64,000 nt of DNA from Streptomyces fagopyri (GTDB taxonomy: Bacteria > Actinomycetota > Actinomycetes > Streptomycetales > Streptomycetaceae): positions 7,688,001 through 7,752,000 of the forward strand of contig NZ_CP045643.1 of NCBI RefSeq assembly GCF_009498275.1, given 5' to 3'. Shown in pieces: positions 25,637 to 34,479 of the stretch (position 1 is its first letter; the number at the start of each line of letters is the position of its first letter). Under the pieces are notes generated by a model. It was not told the DNA's origin, did not search any database, and worked only from the letters and a program-made list of their open reading frames with translations. Made by a program: the position numbers and the translations under genes.

Positions 25637-26710
25637 TCAGTCGAAGACGATGACCTGCCGCCCGATGACTTCGCCGCGCCCCAGTGCCTCCAGGTTCTCG
25701 TTGATGTCCTCCAGTCCGACTTTGGTGACGTTGTGCTTGACGAGGCCGGCTTCGGAGAGGGAGAGCACCTCGACGAGGTCCAGATGGTTGCCCCAGAAGG
25801 AACCGAGATAGGACAGCTCCGTACCCACGAAGGGGAACTGGTTGTGCTCGACGCGGTGGCTCATGAGGCCCACGGCCGCCAGCGCGCCTTCGGGGCCCAG
25901 CAGATCGAAGCCCATGGAGATGGACGCCTCGCTGCCGACACAGTCCAGGATGGCGTCGACCGTCCTGCGGCCGGTGAGGCTCTCCAGTTCGTCCTGGATG
26001 GCCTCGGTGGACTTGTCCCTGACGTTGACCCCGTGGTCCGCGCCGTTCTCCTTCGCGACGTCCAGCTTGCTGTCCGTGCGCGCGAGGGCCACCACGGTCG
26101 CCCCGCTTCCCAGCAGCTTCGCGTACTGGACCGCGTAGCTGCCCAGACCACCGATTCCCGTGACGGCGACGGTGCGGGCCGGTCCGAGCTTGCCCGCGTC
26201 CCGGAGCTTTCTCATCCCGCGGTACGGGGTCATGCCCGCGTCTGTCATGGGAGCCAGGAGCTCGGGGGCCTTCGCGGCCTCCTCCGAGACCGGGACCGCG
26301 TGACGGTACTCCACCGCCATGTACTCGGCGAAGCCTCCCGGAGGGCCGAAGCCCACCCACCTGCCGTTGCCGCTGCACAGTTGTTCGTTGCCCTCGCGGC
26401 ACTGGCGGCATGTGCCGTCACCCCAGCTGGGGTTGACCACGACCATGTCCCCCTCCGCGTAGCCGACCGATTTCGGTACGCCGCTGCCCAGTCCCGCCAC
26501 CCGGCCCGTGACCTCATGGCCGGGGATGTAGGGAAGGTCGACGGGAAAGGGGCCTTTGAAGTAGCCCTCGACGAGCTGGTAGTCGCTTCGGCACATACCG
26601 GTCGCGGCGACCTTCAGCAGAATCTCGTCCGGCGCGGGTTCGGGCACGGATACCTCTTCGATGCGAAGGGGCTCGTTGTATCCGTGCATCCGGGCTGCTC
26701 GCATCCGCAT
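25637..26710 (-). CDS. zinc-dependent alcohol dehydrogenase (MDR family)
   Basis: The 357-aa protein is a medium-chain dehydrogenase. GMCRSDYQLVEG carries the catalytic Cys near residue 39, GHEVTGRV the catalytic His-Glu, and GIGGLGSYAVQYAK the NAD(P) loop near 180. The structural zinc cluster is incomplete: TCRQCREGNEQLC has three cysteines where four are usual. ATG at 26710 follows GAGG at 8 nt; a start at 26740 is less supported. It acts on alcohols or aldehydes of unknown identity. A CTGTCACGCGAGGA direct repeat lies just beyond its 3' end. Confidence 0.9.
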   Translation of the reverse strand: MRMRAARMHGYNEPLRIEEVSVPEPAPDEILLKVAATGMCRSDYQLVEGYFKGPFPVDLPYIPGHEVTGRVAGLGSGVPKSVGYAEGDMVVVNPSWGDGTCRQCREGNEQLCSGNGRWVGFGPPGGFAEYMAVEYRHAVPVSEEAAKAPELLAPMTDAGMTPYRGMRKLRDAGKLGPARTVAVTGIGGLGSYAVQYAKLLGSGATVVALARTDSKLDVAKENGADHGVNVRDKSTEAIQDELESLTGRRTVDAILDCVGSEASISMGFDLLGPEGALAAVGLMSHRVEHNQFPFVGTELSYLGSFWGNHLDLVEVLSLSEAGLVKHNVTKVGLEDINENLEALGRGEVIGRQVIVFD

Positions 26711-27055
26711 GGGTGTGCCTCGCTTTCGCCCCGCGGGCAATGGTGCGCACCGTGCGGCGGGACGGGACCCGGACTCCGTCGCCGGTCACCGGCCGCCGCC
26801 TTCCGATATCACCAGGTTCCTGCGCCCGCTCCTTCCGCGCATCCCGAACGTGGCCCGAATTGCCGCCCAGCAGTGCTGGTCATAGCGTTGGACCGCGGCT
26901 TTCGCACACCCCTGACCCGGTGCACCGCAGCGGCCGTTCGGCAGGCGTCCCGCCGGGCGGAGTGCACGTCCGGTCGTGCGGCGCGGCAGGTGAGCACGGG
27001 AGCACCGGGATCTCTCGTCCTCTTCCATCGCTGACCGTGGATGCGAGGGATCGTC
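26711..27055. other. intergenic region, no gene seen
   Basis: Divergent promoter region between the dehydrogenase and PEBP genes. It has a slightly lower GC island at 26860-26890 with TAGCGT as a possible -10 for the plus strand. Open frames here have poor codon bias and no ribosome sites. Confidence 0.5.
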
Positions 27056-27583
27056 ATGATCAAACCCTATGGTCCGTACGACTTCATGCCGCCGATCAGG
27101 ACCTTCTCGCTGACCTCGGAGTCAGTGGTCGACGGTGGCCCACTGGCCGCCGCGCAGGTGAGCGGCATTCTGGGGGCGGGTGGTTCGGACATCTCGCCGC
27201 AGCTGAGCTGGTCCGGCTTTCCCGAGGAGACGCGAAGTTTCACGGTCGCGATGTTCGATCCCGACGTGCCCACCGCCTCCGGCTTCTGGCACTGGGCCGT
27301 CGCCAACCTGCCCGCCTCCGTGACCGGCCTTCCGGCCGGGGCGGGAGACGGTGGTGATCTGCCCGGCGGCGCGGTGACGCTGTCGAACGACGCCGGTTAC
27401 CGGAGGTACCTCGGTCCGGCGACGCCGCCCGGCAACGGCCCGGACCGCTACTTCCTCGTGGTCCACGCCGTCGACGTCGAAGAACTGGAGGTGTCGGAGG
27501 CGACGACCCCGGCCCTCATGGACTTCCTGCTGTTCACGCACGCCCTCGCGCGGGCGACCATGTTCGGCACCGCCGAGCGCTGA
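27056..27583 (+). CDS. YbhB/YbcL-type PEBP (Raf-kinase-inhibitor-like) protein
   Basis: The 175-aa protein fits the phosphatidylethanolamine-binding protein family: [26 protein letters not shown] (residues about 45-70), [12 protein letters not shown], and [19 protein letters not shown]. The fold binds phosphate- or carboxylate-containing ligands. No bacterial role is established. ATG at 27056 follows GAGGGA at 5 nt. The last codons and stop are duplicated immediately downstream. Confidence 0.9.
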   Translation: MIKPYGPYDFMPPIRTFSLTSESVVDGGPLAAAQVSGILGAGGSDISPQLSWSGFPEETRSFTVAMFDPDVPTASGFWHWAVANLPASVTGLPAGAGDGGDLPGGAVTLSNDAGYRRYLGPATPPGNGPDRYFLVVHAVDVEELEVSEATTPALMDFLLFTHALARATMFGTAER

Positions 27584-27611
27584 GCGGGTTCGGCACCGCC
27601 GAGCGGTGAGG
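27564..27611 (+). repeat. duplication of the PEBP gene 3' end including the stop codon
   Basis: TTCGGCACCGCCGAGCGCTG at 27562 onward (with the TGA stop at 27581-27583) recurs as TTCGGCACCGCCGAGCGGTG starting near 27589, with one base difference. Confidence 0.85.
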
Positions 27612-27870
27612 TGACCTGGCTCTCCGCACCGGCTGTCACGCTCGGTTACTATGCTCACTTGACGCCGGAGGCCGGGGGAAGAGACGCCCGGGGGTGAGGA
27701 GCGCACCGCGGCCGACGGGCCGCTCGGAGACCCGGGGGGTCGGCGTGCCGGTCGGGACTCCCCGGATTCCCACACCCCGGACGTTCCCCGGGACGTGTCC
27801 GGGCCGGCTCCCCGAAGTACGCGCGTCTGACCGTAGATTGTGGGGCCAGGGAATTAGGGAGCCGGGGAAA

Positions 27871-28716
27871 GTGCTCAAAGAAGTCGCCGCGACCCGTTAC
27901 ATCACGCCGCTGCGTGAGGGCGGTTCGCTGCCGGGGCTCGTCGAGGCCGACGATCTGCGGACGTATGTCATGAAGTTCACCGGTGCGGGACAGGGGCGCA
28001 AGACGCTCGTCGCGGAGGTCGTCTGCGGTGAACTCGCCCGCCGGCTGGGCCTGCGCGTGCCCGGACTGGTGACGATCGGCCTCGATACGGTCCTGGGGCT
28101 CGGCGAACCCGACCAGGAGGTCCAGGAACTGCTCAAGTCGAGCGGGGGGTTGAACCTCGGCATGGACTTCCTCTCCCGTGCCGTCGGCTTCGACTCCCTC
28201 GCCTTCGAGGTGAGCGCGCGGGAGGCCGGACGCGTCGTCTGGTTCGACGCGCTGGTCAACAACGTCGACCGCTCCTGGCGCAACCCCAACCTGCTGATGT
28301 GGCATGGTGATCTGTGGCTCATCGACCACGGCGCCACCATGATCTGGCACCACCACTGGCCCGGAGCCCGGGCCTCCGCCGCCAAGCCGTACGACGCCTC
28401 CGACCACGCGCTCGCGCCGTTCGGTCCGGACATCGCCTCGGCGGCCGCCGAGCTGGCACCACTGGTGACCGCGGAACTGCTCGCCGAGGTGACCGCCGCG
28501 ATCCCGGAGGAGTGGCTGGCCGACGAGCCGGGCTTCGACTCCACCGAGGCGCTGCGGCACGCCTACGCGGAGCCGCTCCTCGCCCGCGCGCCCGCCATCC
28601 ACGAACGGATCAGGGGTATCCAGGGGCGCGAAGCCGGGGAGGGCCGCGGGAGCGGCGAGGGTCCCGGGAGCGGCGGAGGAACCAAGGGCGTCAAGGTCGG
28701 CGAGGGGGACAGGTGA
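27871..28716 (+). CDS. HipA-like kinase family protein
   Basis: The 281-aa protein belongs to the HipA family of serine/threonine-like kinases. YVMKFTGAGQGRKTL supplies the nucleotide-loop lysine (near residue 33). DALVNNVDRSWRNPNLLMW is the catalytic loop, and WLIDHG replaces the metal-binding DFG-like motif. The C-terminal 30 residues are a Gly-rich repeat tail (GEGRGSGEGPGSGGG). It lacks the N-terminal HipA subdomain and has no HipB-type HTH partner; instead it overlaps a DUF3037 gene by 4 bp. GTG at 27871 was chosen from similarity and a GGGGAAA upstream; a -10 TAGATT is at 27834. A toxin role is inferred only. Confidence 0.82.
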   Translation: MLKEVAATRYITPLREGGSLPGLVEADDLRTYVMKFTGAGQGRKTLVAEVVCGELARRLGLRVPGLVTIGLDTVLGLGEPDQEVQELLKSSGGLNLGMDFLSRAVGFDSLAFEVSAREAGRVVWFDALVNNVDRSWRNPNLLMWHGDLWLIDHGATMIWHHHWPGARASAAKPYDASDHALAPFGPDIASAAAELAPLVTAELLAEVTAAIPEEWLADEPGFDSTEALRHAYAEPLLARAPAIHERIRGIQGREAGEGRGSGEGPGSGGGTKGVKVGEGDR

Positions 28717-29096
28717 ACGAGCGGGACGTCTTCGAGTACACGCTGCTGCGGGTGGTGCCGCGCGTCGAACGCGGCGAGTGTTTCAACGCGGGTGTACTGG
28801 TGTACTGCCGCGCCCAGTCCTTCGTGGCGGCGCGCACCCATCTGGACGAGACGAAACTGCGGGCCCTGGACCCGGAGGCCGACGTGGTGGGCGTACGGGC
28901 CGCGCTGCGTGCCGTGGAAGGGATCTGCGCGGGTGGGAAAGCGGCAGGTCAGGCAGCAGGTGACGATGCCGGCCGGCGTTTTCGGTGGTTGATCGCGCCG
29001 CGCTCGACGGTGGTCCAGCCCGGGCCCGTGCACACAGGGCTCACCGCCGATCCGGAGGCGGAGACCGAGCGGTTGCTCGCGCTGCTGGTCAGGTAA
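28713..29096 (+). CDS. DUF3037 family protein
   Basis: The 127-aa protein starts MNERDVFEYTLLRVVPRVER and has GECFNAGVLVYCRA, matching the DUF3037 pattern by recollection. Its GTG overlaps the HipA-like gene stop (GTGA), so the two are translationally coupled and probably form one functional pair. No DNA-binding motif is visible, so it is not a classical HipB antitoxin. Function is unknown. Confidence 0.8.
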   Translation: MNERDVFEYTLLRVVPRVERGECFNAGVLVYCRAQSFVAARTHLDETKLRALDPEADVVGVRAALRAVEGICAGGKAAGQAAGDDAGRRFRWLIAPRSTVVQPGPVHTGLTADPEAETERLLALLVR

Positions 29097-29121
29097 TGGA
29101 TCACACCCGCGCCGTGTGCCG

Positions 29122-29182
29122 TTGACACCGGGTGCCAGGGCTTCTAGCGTCACGTCTGCTGAAGGTACTAAGCGGTCGCTCA
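29122..29182 (+). promoter_or_regulatory. consensus promoter and downstream dyad before the fabG operon
   Basis: TTGACA (29122-29127), 17 bp, TAGCGT (29145-29150) is close to consensus. AAGCGGTCGCT (29170-29180), within CTAAGCG-N2-CGCTCAC, lies just after the expected start site and would suit a TetR-type repressor of fatty-acid genes. Confidence 0.7.
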
Positions 29183-29255
29183 CCGGACGGGCGTACCGTG
29201 TGAGCCGCAGGGCATGTCAGGCCGCAGGGCTTTTCAAGGGCGAGGAGAACCAGCA

Positions 29256-30017
29256 ATGTCCACCACTGAGCAGCGCGTCGCCGTAGTCACCGGTGCCGCG
29301 CGCGGCATCGGCGCCGCGACCGCCGTACGACTGGCCGCCGAGGGCCGCGCCGTCGCGGTGATCGACCTCGACGAGGCCGCGTGCAAGGACACCGTGGAGA
29401 AGATCACCACCGCCGGTGGCCGCGCCCTCGCGGTCGGCTGTGACGTCTCCGACGAAGCCCAGGTCGAGGCCGCCGTCGCGCGGATCGCCGAGGAGCTCGG
29501 TGCGCCGACCGTCCTGGTGAACAACGCGGGCGTGCTCCGCGACAACCTGCTGTTCAAGATGGCCGCGTCCGACTGGGACACCGTCATGAACGTGCACCTG
29601 CGCGGCGCCTTCCTGATGGCGAAGGCCTGTCAGAAGTACATGGTGGAAGCGAAGTTCGGCCGGATCGTCAACCTGTCGTCCTCCTCGGCCCTCGGCAACC
29701 GCGGCCAGGCCAACTACTCCGCCGCCAAGGCCGGTCTGCAGGGCCTGACGAAGACGCTCGCCATCGAGCTCGGCAAGTTCGGCGTCACCGCGAACGCCGT
29801 CGCGCCCGGCTTCATCGCCACCGACATGACCGCCGCCACCGCCGCCCGCGTCGGCATGGGCTTCGAGGACTTCCAGGCCGCCGCCGCCACCCAGATCCCC
29901 GTGCAGCGCGTCGGCAACCCCGACGACATCGCCAACGCCATCGCCTTCTTCACCGGCGAGGCCGCCGGGTTCGTCTCCGGCCAGGTGCTGTACGTGGCCG
30001 GCGGACCGCTCAACTAG
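29256..30017 (+). CDS. 3-oxoacyl-ACP reductase-like SDR (FabG type)
   Basis: The 253-aa protein is a classical short-chain dehydrogenase: TGAARGIGAATAV binds the nucleotide (residues 13-25), NNAGV is at about 88, and the Ser with YSAAKAG forms the catalytic triad near 150-155. FabG-type enzymes reduce 3-ketoacyl groups with NADPH. This copy is first in a two-gene operon with another SDR and a TetR-like operator, pointing to fatty-acid degradation or a branched acyl pathway rather than the housekeeping fab cluster. ATG follows GAGGAGA. Confidence 0.92.
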   Translation: MSTTEQRVAVVTGAARGIGAATAVRLAAEGRAVAVIDLDEAACKDTVEKITTAGGRALAVGCDVSDEAQVEAAVARIAEELGAPTVLVNNAGVLRDNLLFKMAASDWDTVMNVHLRGAFLMAKACQKYMVEAKFGRIVNLSSSSALGNRGQANYSAAKAGLQGLTKTLAIELGKFGVTANAVAPGFIATDMTAATAARVGMGFEDFQAAAATQIPVQRVGNPDDIANAIAFFTGEAAGFVSGQVLYVAGGPLN

Positions 30018-30034
30018 GGCCGGGGACACAGACA

Positions 30035-30796
30035 ATGACCGCACTTCCCGAACTCTCCGGCAAGGTCGCCCTCGTCACCGGCGCGAGCCGCGGCATCGGC
30101 TACGGCGTCGCGGAGGCACTCATCGCCCGCGGTGACCGCGTGTGCATCACCGGCCGCAACGAGGACGCCCTCAAGGAGGCCGTCGAGACACTCGGTGCCG
30201 ACCGCGTCATCGGTGTCGCGGGCAAGGCGCACGACGAGGCCCACCAGGCCGTCGCCGTCGAGCGCACCATGGAGGCCTTCGGACGCGTCGACTACCTGGT
30301 CAACAACGCCGGTACGAACCCGGTGTTCGGCCCGATGGCCGACCTGGACCTCAACGTGGCGCGCAAGGTCTTCGAGACGAACGTCGTCTCGGCGCTCGGA
30401 TTCGCGCAGCTGACCTGGAAGGCATGGCAGAGCGAGAACGGCGGCGCGATCGTCAACATCGCGTCCGTCGCGGGCATCGCCCCCTCGCCGTTCATCGGCG
30501 CGTACGGCATGAGCAAGGCCGCCATGATCAACCTGACCGTGCAGCTGGCGCACGAGTTCGCGCCCAAGGTGCGGGTCAACGCGATCGCGCCCGCCGTCGT
30601 CAAGACCAAGTTCGCGCAGGCCCTGTACGAGGGCCGCGAGGAGGAGGCGGCCGCGTCCTATCCGCTCGCCCGGCTCGGCGTGCCCTCCGACATCGGAGGG
30701 GCCGCCGCGTTCCTCACCTCGGCACAGTCGGACTGGATCACCGGGCAGACGCTCGTGGTCGACGGCGGCATCTTCCTGAACGCCGGAGTGGGCTGA
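30035..30796 (+). CDS. short-chain dehydrogenase/reductase
   Basis: The 253-aa protein has TGASRGIGYGVAEAL, NNAG, and the catalytic Tyr-Lys in YGMSKAAM near residue 160. It is 17 bp after the FabG-type gene and likely co-transcribed. The two SDRs are diverged paralogues. Substrate is unknown; a 3-oxoacyl or hydroxyacyl compound is likely from context. Confidence 0.9.
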   Translation: MTALPELSGKVALVTGASRGIGYGVAEALIARGDRVCITGRNEDALKEAVETLGADRVIGVAGKAHDEAHQAVAVERTMEAFGRVDYLVNNAGTNPVFGPMADLDLNVARKVFETNVVSALGFAQLTWKAWQSENGGAIVNIASVAGIAPSPFIGAYGMSKAAMINLTVQLAHEFAPKVRVNAIAPAVVKTKFAQALYEGREEEAAASYPLARLGVPSDIGGAAAFLTSAQSDWITGQTLVVDGGIFLNAGVG

Positions 30797-30898
30797 CGGA
30801 CCCCTGGACGCGGACGCTTCCGAACCTGGACGGCGCCCGCGTCCGGGCACCACGGTCGTCCGCGTTCACTCCCACGCGGTCACCGACGCGCTGACCAA

Positions 30899-30935
30899 GT
30901 GCCCCGCCGGCAACACGGGTTGCCCGGCGGGGCAC
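30899..30935 (+). terminator. hairpin terminator after the SDR operon
   Basis: Arms GTGCCCCGCCGG and CCGGCGGGGCAC, with a one-base bulge near the loop, lie about 100 bp after the operon. Confidence 0.75.
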
Positions 30936-31334
30936 CGCCGTGCGGTCCGCCGGCTCTCGGGGACGGACCGAGGTCCCGGCGAGGAACAACGGCCGTCCCG
31001 GTGGGGTGAGCGTTTTCCGCTGAAGAGATGGGCTTCTCGTGCGTCGTGGGACGCGAGGGGGCGCTGGGACGAGCCGGTCGGGCGGTCGACCGGCGCCGGC
31101 TCGGACGGGCGGCGCGGCCTCCAGAATCGTGGGCCCGGTGCGGGCCGGGGGAGCGGACCCGCGGCCGAGGGCTGTCCCGTGATGCGCGACGTGGGATGCG
31201 GTGCGTCGCGAGGCGGAGGGTCGTCCTCGTACCGGGTGTGTCCGGGCGACCCCGACAGCGCGGTGCCGGTCGGGGGGACGGCATCTGGCGGACGGCAGGG
31301 GAGGATCCGCTGGTGGCGAGGGGTGCGGGGACGA
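30936..31334. other. gene-free region
   Basis: Frames here have irregular codon use and no ribosome sites. I see no RNA gene, only GC-rich sequence before the ung promoter. Confidence 0.5.
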
Positions 31335-31357
31335 GTGTCAGTGGTCGCCTGTAGGTT
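31335..31357 (+). promoter_or_regulatory. DNA-damage (RecA-NDp/PafBC-type) promoter of ung
   Basis: GTGTCAGTG, exactly 8 bp, TAGGTT. The known element is TTGTCRGTG-N8-TANNNT; only the first base differs. Start would be near 31364, and ung begins at 31397 with its own ribosome site. Confidence 0.7.
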
Positions 31358-31396
31358 CTGAGGCCTGGAAGTGACCGTACATCGGAGGAAGTTGAC

Positions 31397-32080
31397 GTGA
31401 CCGACACCGCCATGCTGCCCGAGTCCTGGCGCGGCGTCCTCGGCGAGGAACTGCAGCAGCCCTACTTCAAGGAACTCACCGAGTTCGTCGAGGAGGAGCG
31501 AGCCAAGGGTCCCGTCTACCCTCCGCGCGAGGAGGTCTTCGCCGCGCTGGACGCGACACCGTACGAGCGGGTGAAGGTGCTGGTCCTCGGCCAGGACCCG
31601 TACCACGGTGAGGGCCAGGGACACGGCCTGTGCTTCTCGGTGCGCCCCGGGGTGCGGACCCCGCCCTCCCTGCGGAACATCTACAAGGAGATGAAGGAGG
31701 AGCTGGGCACCCCGATCCCGGACAACGGCTATCTGATGCCGTGGGCCGAGCAGGGCGTCCTGCTGCTCAACGCGGTGCTGACGGTGCGCTCCGGTGAGGC
31801 CAACTCCCACAAGGGCAAGGGCTGGGAGAAGTTCACGGACGCGGTGATCCGCTCCGTGGCCGACCGGCCCGACCCGGCGGTCTTCGTTCTGTGGGGGAAC
31901 TACGCCCAGAAGAAGCTCCCGCTCATCGACGAGGACCGGCACATCGTCGTGAAGGGCGCGCATCCCTCGCCGCTCTCCGCCAAGAAGTTCTTCGGCTCCC
32001 GGCCGTTCACGCGGATCAACGAGGCCGTGGCACAGCAGGGCCACGAACCGATCGACTGGCGGATTCCGGACCTCGGCTGA
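31397..32080 (+). CDS. ung: uracil-DNA glycosylase
   Basis: The 227-aa family-1 enzyme removes uracil from DNA to start base-excision repair. The water-activating loop GQDPYHGEGQGHG is at about residue 61, and the HPSPLSAKKFF loop is near 192. The GTG start follows GGAGGAAG. A damage-type promoter suggests induction together with dinB. Confidence 0.95.
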   Translation: MTDTAMLPESWRGVLGEELQQPYFKELTEFVEEERAKGPVYPPREEVFAALDATPYERVKVLVLGQDPYHGEGQGHGLCFSVRPGVRTPPSLRNIYKEMKEELGTPIPDNGYLMPWAEQGVLLLNAVLTVRSGEANSHKGKGWEKFTDAVIRSVADRPDPAVFVLWGNYAQKKLPLIDEDRHIVVKGAHPSPLSAKKFFGSRPFTRINEAVAQQGHEPIDWRIPDLG

Positions 32081-32224
32081 CGCGGGGTGGGGGCCGGCTG
32101 GGCCGGGCGGGGGCCCTCCCCGGCCCTCCCCGGCCCGGTCCGGCCGTGTACGGGGGCGCCTGAGCCGGTTTGGCGGTGGCTGCGGTTAGCGTCACAGGAG
32201 ACAGAGACGAGCCTGGAGGACGCG

Positions 32225-32788
32225 GTGGCGGAGCAGCAGGAGCAGACGGCGCCGGACGCCATGATGACCCGGATCGGGCAGGCCGTCATGCTGCACCACG
32301 GAGGCGACCGCGAGGAGGCCCGGGGTCGTTTCCTGGACCTGTGGTCGGAGATCGGCGAGGACGGCGATCCGCTGCACCGGTGCACCCTGGCGCACTACAT
32401 GGCGGACACCCAGGACGACCCCTCGGACGAGCTGGCGTGGGACCTGCGCGCGCTGTCGGCCGCCGACGAACTCGGGGACGACAGGGTCGAGGAGCACCAC
32501 CGGTCGCCCGCCGTAAGGGCGTTCTACCCGTCGCTGCACCTGAACCTGGCGGCCGACTACGTGAAACTCGGCCGTTCCGACGCCGCCCGCAGCCATCTGC
32601 GGCGGGCCCGTGGCGCGGTCGGTTTCCTCGGGGACGACCGCTACGGAGACGGGGTACGCGCGGCGATCGGACGACTGGAGCTGAGGCTCGACGGGGAGGG
32701 GCCGGCGGAGGGGACACCGGGGGAGGGCCCCGGCCGGTTCGGCGGGCCGGGAGGGGAGACACTGGGGCCGCCGCGCCGGCGGCCCTGA
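32225..32788 (+). CDS. conserved TPR-like protein
   Basis: The 187-aa protein has helical repeats resembling tetratricopeptides (MLHHGGDREEARGRFLDLWS; HLNLAADYVKLGRSDAARSH). It ends in a Gly/Pro-rich tail. GTG at 32225 follows GGAGGA. TPR folds mediate protein contacts; the partner is unknown. Confidence 0.75.
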   Translation: MAEQQEQTAPDAMMTRIGQAVMLHHGGDREEARGRFLDLWSEIGEDGDPLHRCTLAHYMADTQDDPSDELAWDLRALSAADELGDDRVEEHHRSPAVRAFYPSLHLNLAADYVKLGRSDAARSHLRRARGAVGFLGDDRYGDGVRAAIGRLELRLDGEGPAEGTPGEGPGRFGGPGGETLGPPRRRP

Positions 32789-32882
32789 CGGCTGCCGCCC
32801 GCTCACCGGCGGCTGTCGCGTGCTCACCGGTGAACCGGCGCGCGGCGCCGGATGCGGGTGTTCCGCCCGGCGGAGGGGTGCG

Positions 32883-32942
32883 GGGGTCTGCTCGTACGGG
32901 GTCTGCTCGTACGGGGTCTGCTCGTACGGGGTCTGCTCGTAC
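32883..32942 (+). repeat. four perfect 15-bp tandem repeats (GGGGTCTGCTCGTAC)
   Basis: Copies at 32883, 32898, 32913 and 32928 are identical. A shorter GGGACCCTC-type repeat follows at about 32975-33010. Both lie in the gap between the TPR-like gene and the convergent lipoprotein gene. Confidence 0.92.
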
Positions 32943-33069
32943 GGGTGTGTTCGGAGCCCGCGGAACCCTCGGAGCTTTCGGGACCCTCAGGACCCTCGGG
33001 ACCCTCAGAGCCTCCGGAACCCCACGAACGACCGCAACCCCGGGGGCCCGAGGCGGGGCGTCGGGCTGG

Positions 33070-33543
33070 TCAACGGCCGTACGCCCCCTTGCAGATGACC
33101 GCTTCGGGACTGCCCGGCTTCCACCCCCCGTACTTCCTGCCCAGGGCGCACACGTCCGGGGCCTTCGGCGGATTCGTCGCCGGGGGCGGGGCGGCGTGGT
33201 GGGCGGGTCGGTGCGGTTTCGGTCCGGGGTGCGGCGCGACCGGGGCGTGACGTGGGGCGGGCACCCGCGGCGCGGCCTGCGCGGGCGCGGCGGGGTGATG
33301 GCGCGTCCCGGCCCGGGACGGTTCCGGTGAAGGCTTCCGCGGTGGCCCGACGAGCTCCAGCGCCTCCCGCGCCGGAGCCTGTACGACCCGCTCCGCGGCT
33401 TTGCCGTCCGGACGCGGCGACGCCGGGGAGGGAGCGGGGGGTGGGCCGGGGGCGGTCGGCCGCTGGACGGTCACACAGCCGGCGAGGGCGGTGACCGCCA
33501 CGGTGACCAGAAGTGTCGCGGTCGTCGTCGTTGTTCGATGCAC
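33070..33543 (-). CDS. secreted Pro-rich lipoprotein
   Basis: The 157-aa protein starts with a signal peptide (TTTTTATLLVTVAVTALAGC) whose lipobox LAGC places Cys near residue 20. A long Pro/Ala/His-rich linker follows and ends in a small C-terminal motif with two Cys (VCALGRKYGGW and AVICKGAYGR). This tail recurs in Streptomyces exported proteins by recollection. The start is a GTG with a weak ribosome site; the open frame extends upstream without similarity. Function unknown. Confidence 0.72.
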   Translation of the reverse strand: MHRTTTTTATLLVTVAVTALAGCVTVQRPTAPGPPPAPSPASPRPDGKAAERVVQAPAREALELVGPPRKPSPEPSRAGTRHHPAAPAQAAPRVPAPRHAPVAPHPGPKPHRPAHHAAPPPATNPPKAPDVCALGRKYGGWKPGSPEAVICKGAYGR

Positions 33544-33805
33544 CCGCGCAACTCTGCTGCGTCCGGACCGCTTTGGGGAGCCGACAACCGCAGGATGCCC
33601 CGCACGGGTGATCCTTCCGCTCCTCCGGCGGCTGCCGGTGGCGGCAGGGTGACCCGCGGTCACCGGCAGCCGGGTTCGCGCCCGGGGACGTGTGGCGCAC
33701 GACCCGTCGGTCCGCCGGAAGGGGGTGCCGGGTGTCGCGTGGCCCGTCGTCCGCCGGGAGGACGCGCCGGGCGTCGCGCGGCGACCGGGACTCGCGTGAG
33801 CCGCC

Positions 33806-34318
33806 CTAGTCGCCGGTGGCTCCGTCGATCCGCTCACGGATCAGATCGGCGTGACCGTTGTGGCGGGCGTACTCCTCGATCATGTGGGTGTAGATCCACC
33901 GCAGGTTGAACGGGGTGTCCGTGAGCCTGCTCCTGCCCTTGGAGGTGTCGTCCAGGGCGAAGCGGGCCGCGTTGTCGCGGGCGACCGCGATCTCGGCCTG
34001 CCAGGCGGCGTACGCCTCGTCCCAGGTGTCCGCCTCGGTGAGATGGAACTCCCCGTCCGGGTCCTCGTCGCTGTAGTAGAGGGGGCCCGCGTCGTCGTCC
34101 GCCAGGACCTTGCGGAACCAGCCCCGTTCCACCTCCGTCATGTGCCGCACCAGACCGAGCAGGGACAGCTCGGACGGCTCGACCGAGGCGGTCCTGAGCT
34201 GCGCGTCGTCCAGGCCCTCACACTTCGATTCGAGGGTCCGGCGATGGTAGTCCAGCCAGCCCTCCAGCATGGCTCGTTCGCCGGCGTCGGTGGCGGGTTC
34301 GGTGCGCTCGATCGTCAT
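33806..34318 (-). CDS. DinB-fold (DUF664) protein
   Basis: The 170-aa four-helix-bundle protein has RHMTEVERGWF near residue 60 and THMIEEYARHNGHADLIRE near 145. These supply the His triad that binds a metal ion in DinB-superfamily enzymes, some of which use mycothiol or bacillithiol. The upstream frame includes a longer ORF, but ATG at 34318 fits the family start. Not related to the polymerase gene dinB. Confidence 0.88.
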   Translation of the reverse strand: MTIERTEPATDAGERAMLEGWLDYHRRTLESKCEGLDDAQLRTASVEPSELSLLGLVRHMTEVERGWFRKVLADDDAGPLYYSDEDPDGEFHLTEADTWDEAYAAWQAEIAVARDNAARFALDDTSKGRSRLTDTPFNLRWIYTHMIEEYARHNGHADLIRERIDGATGD

Positions 34319-34479
34319 GGCCGCATCATCCAGGAGTGGGCTGCCGGACACCACGGGATTTTCTCCCCGGGACCAGGGCCGCCCGGTCGTCCGGGCGTCC
34401 GGCCGGCACGGCCGACCGACGGCCGCGTGGCGCCCGTATGCTTCCGAGCAGGCCAGCATCGGCGAACGAAGGAGATCTC

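Noticed and set aside
32087..32224. Upstream extension of the TPR-like gene to 32087
   Set aside because: The Pro/Gly-rich extension lacks a ribosome site; the GTG at 32225 with GGAGGA is much better.
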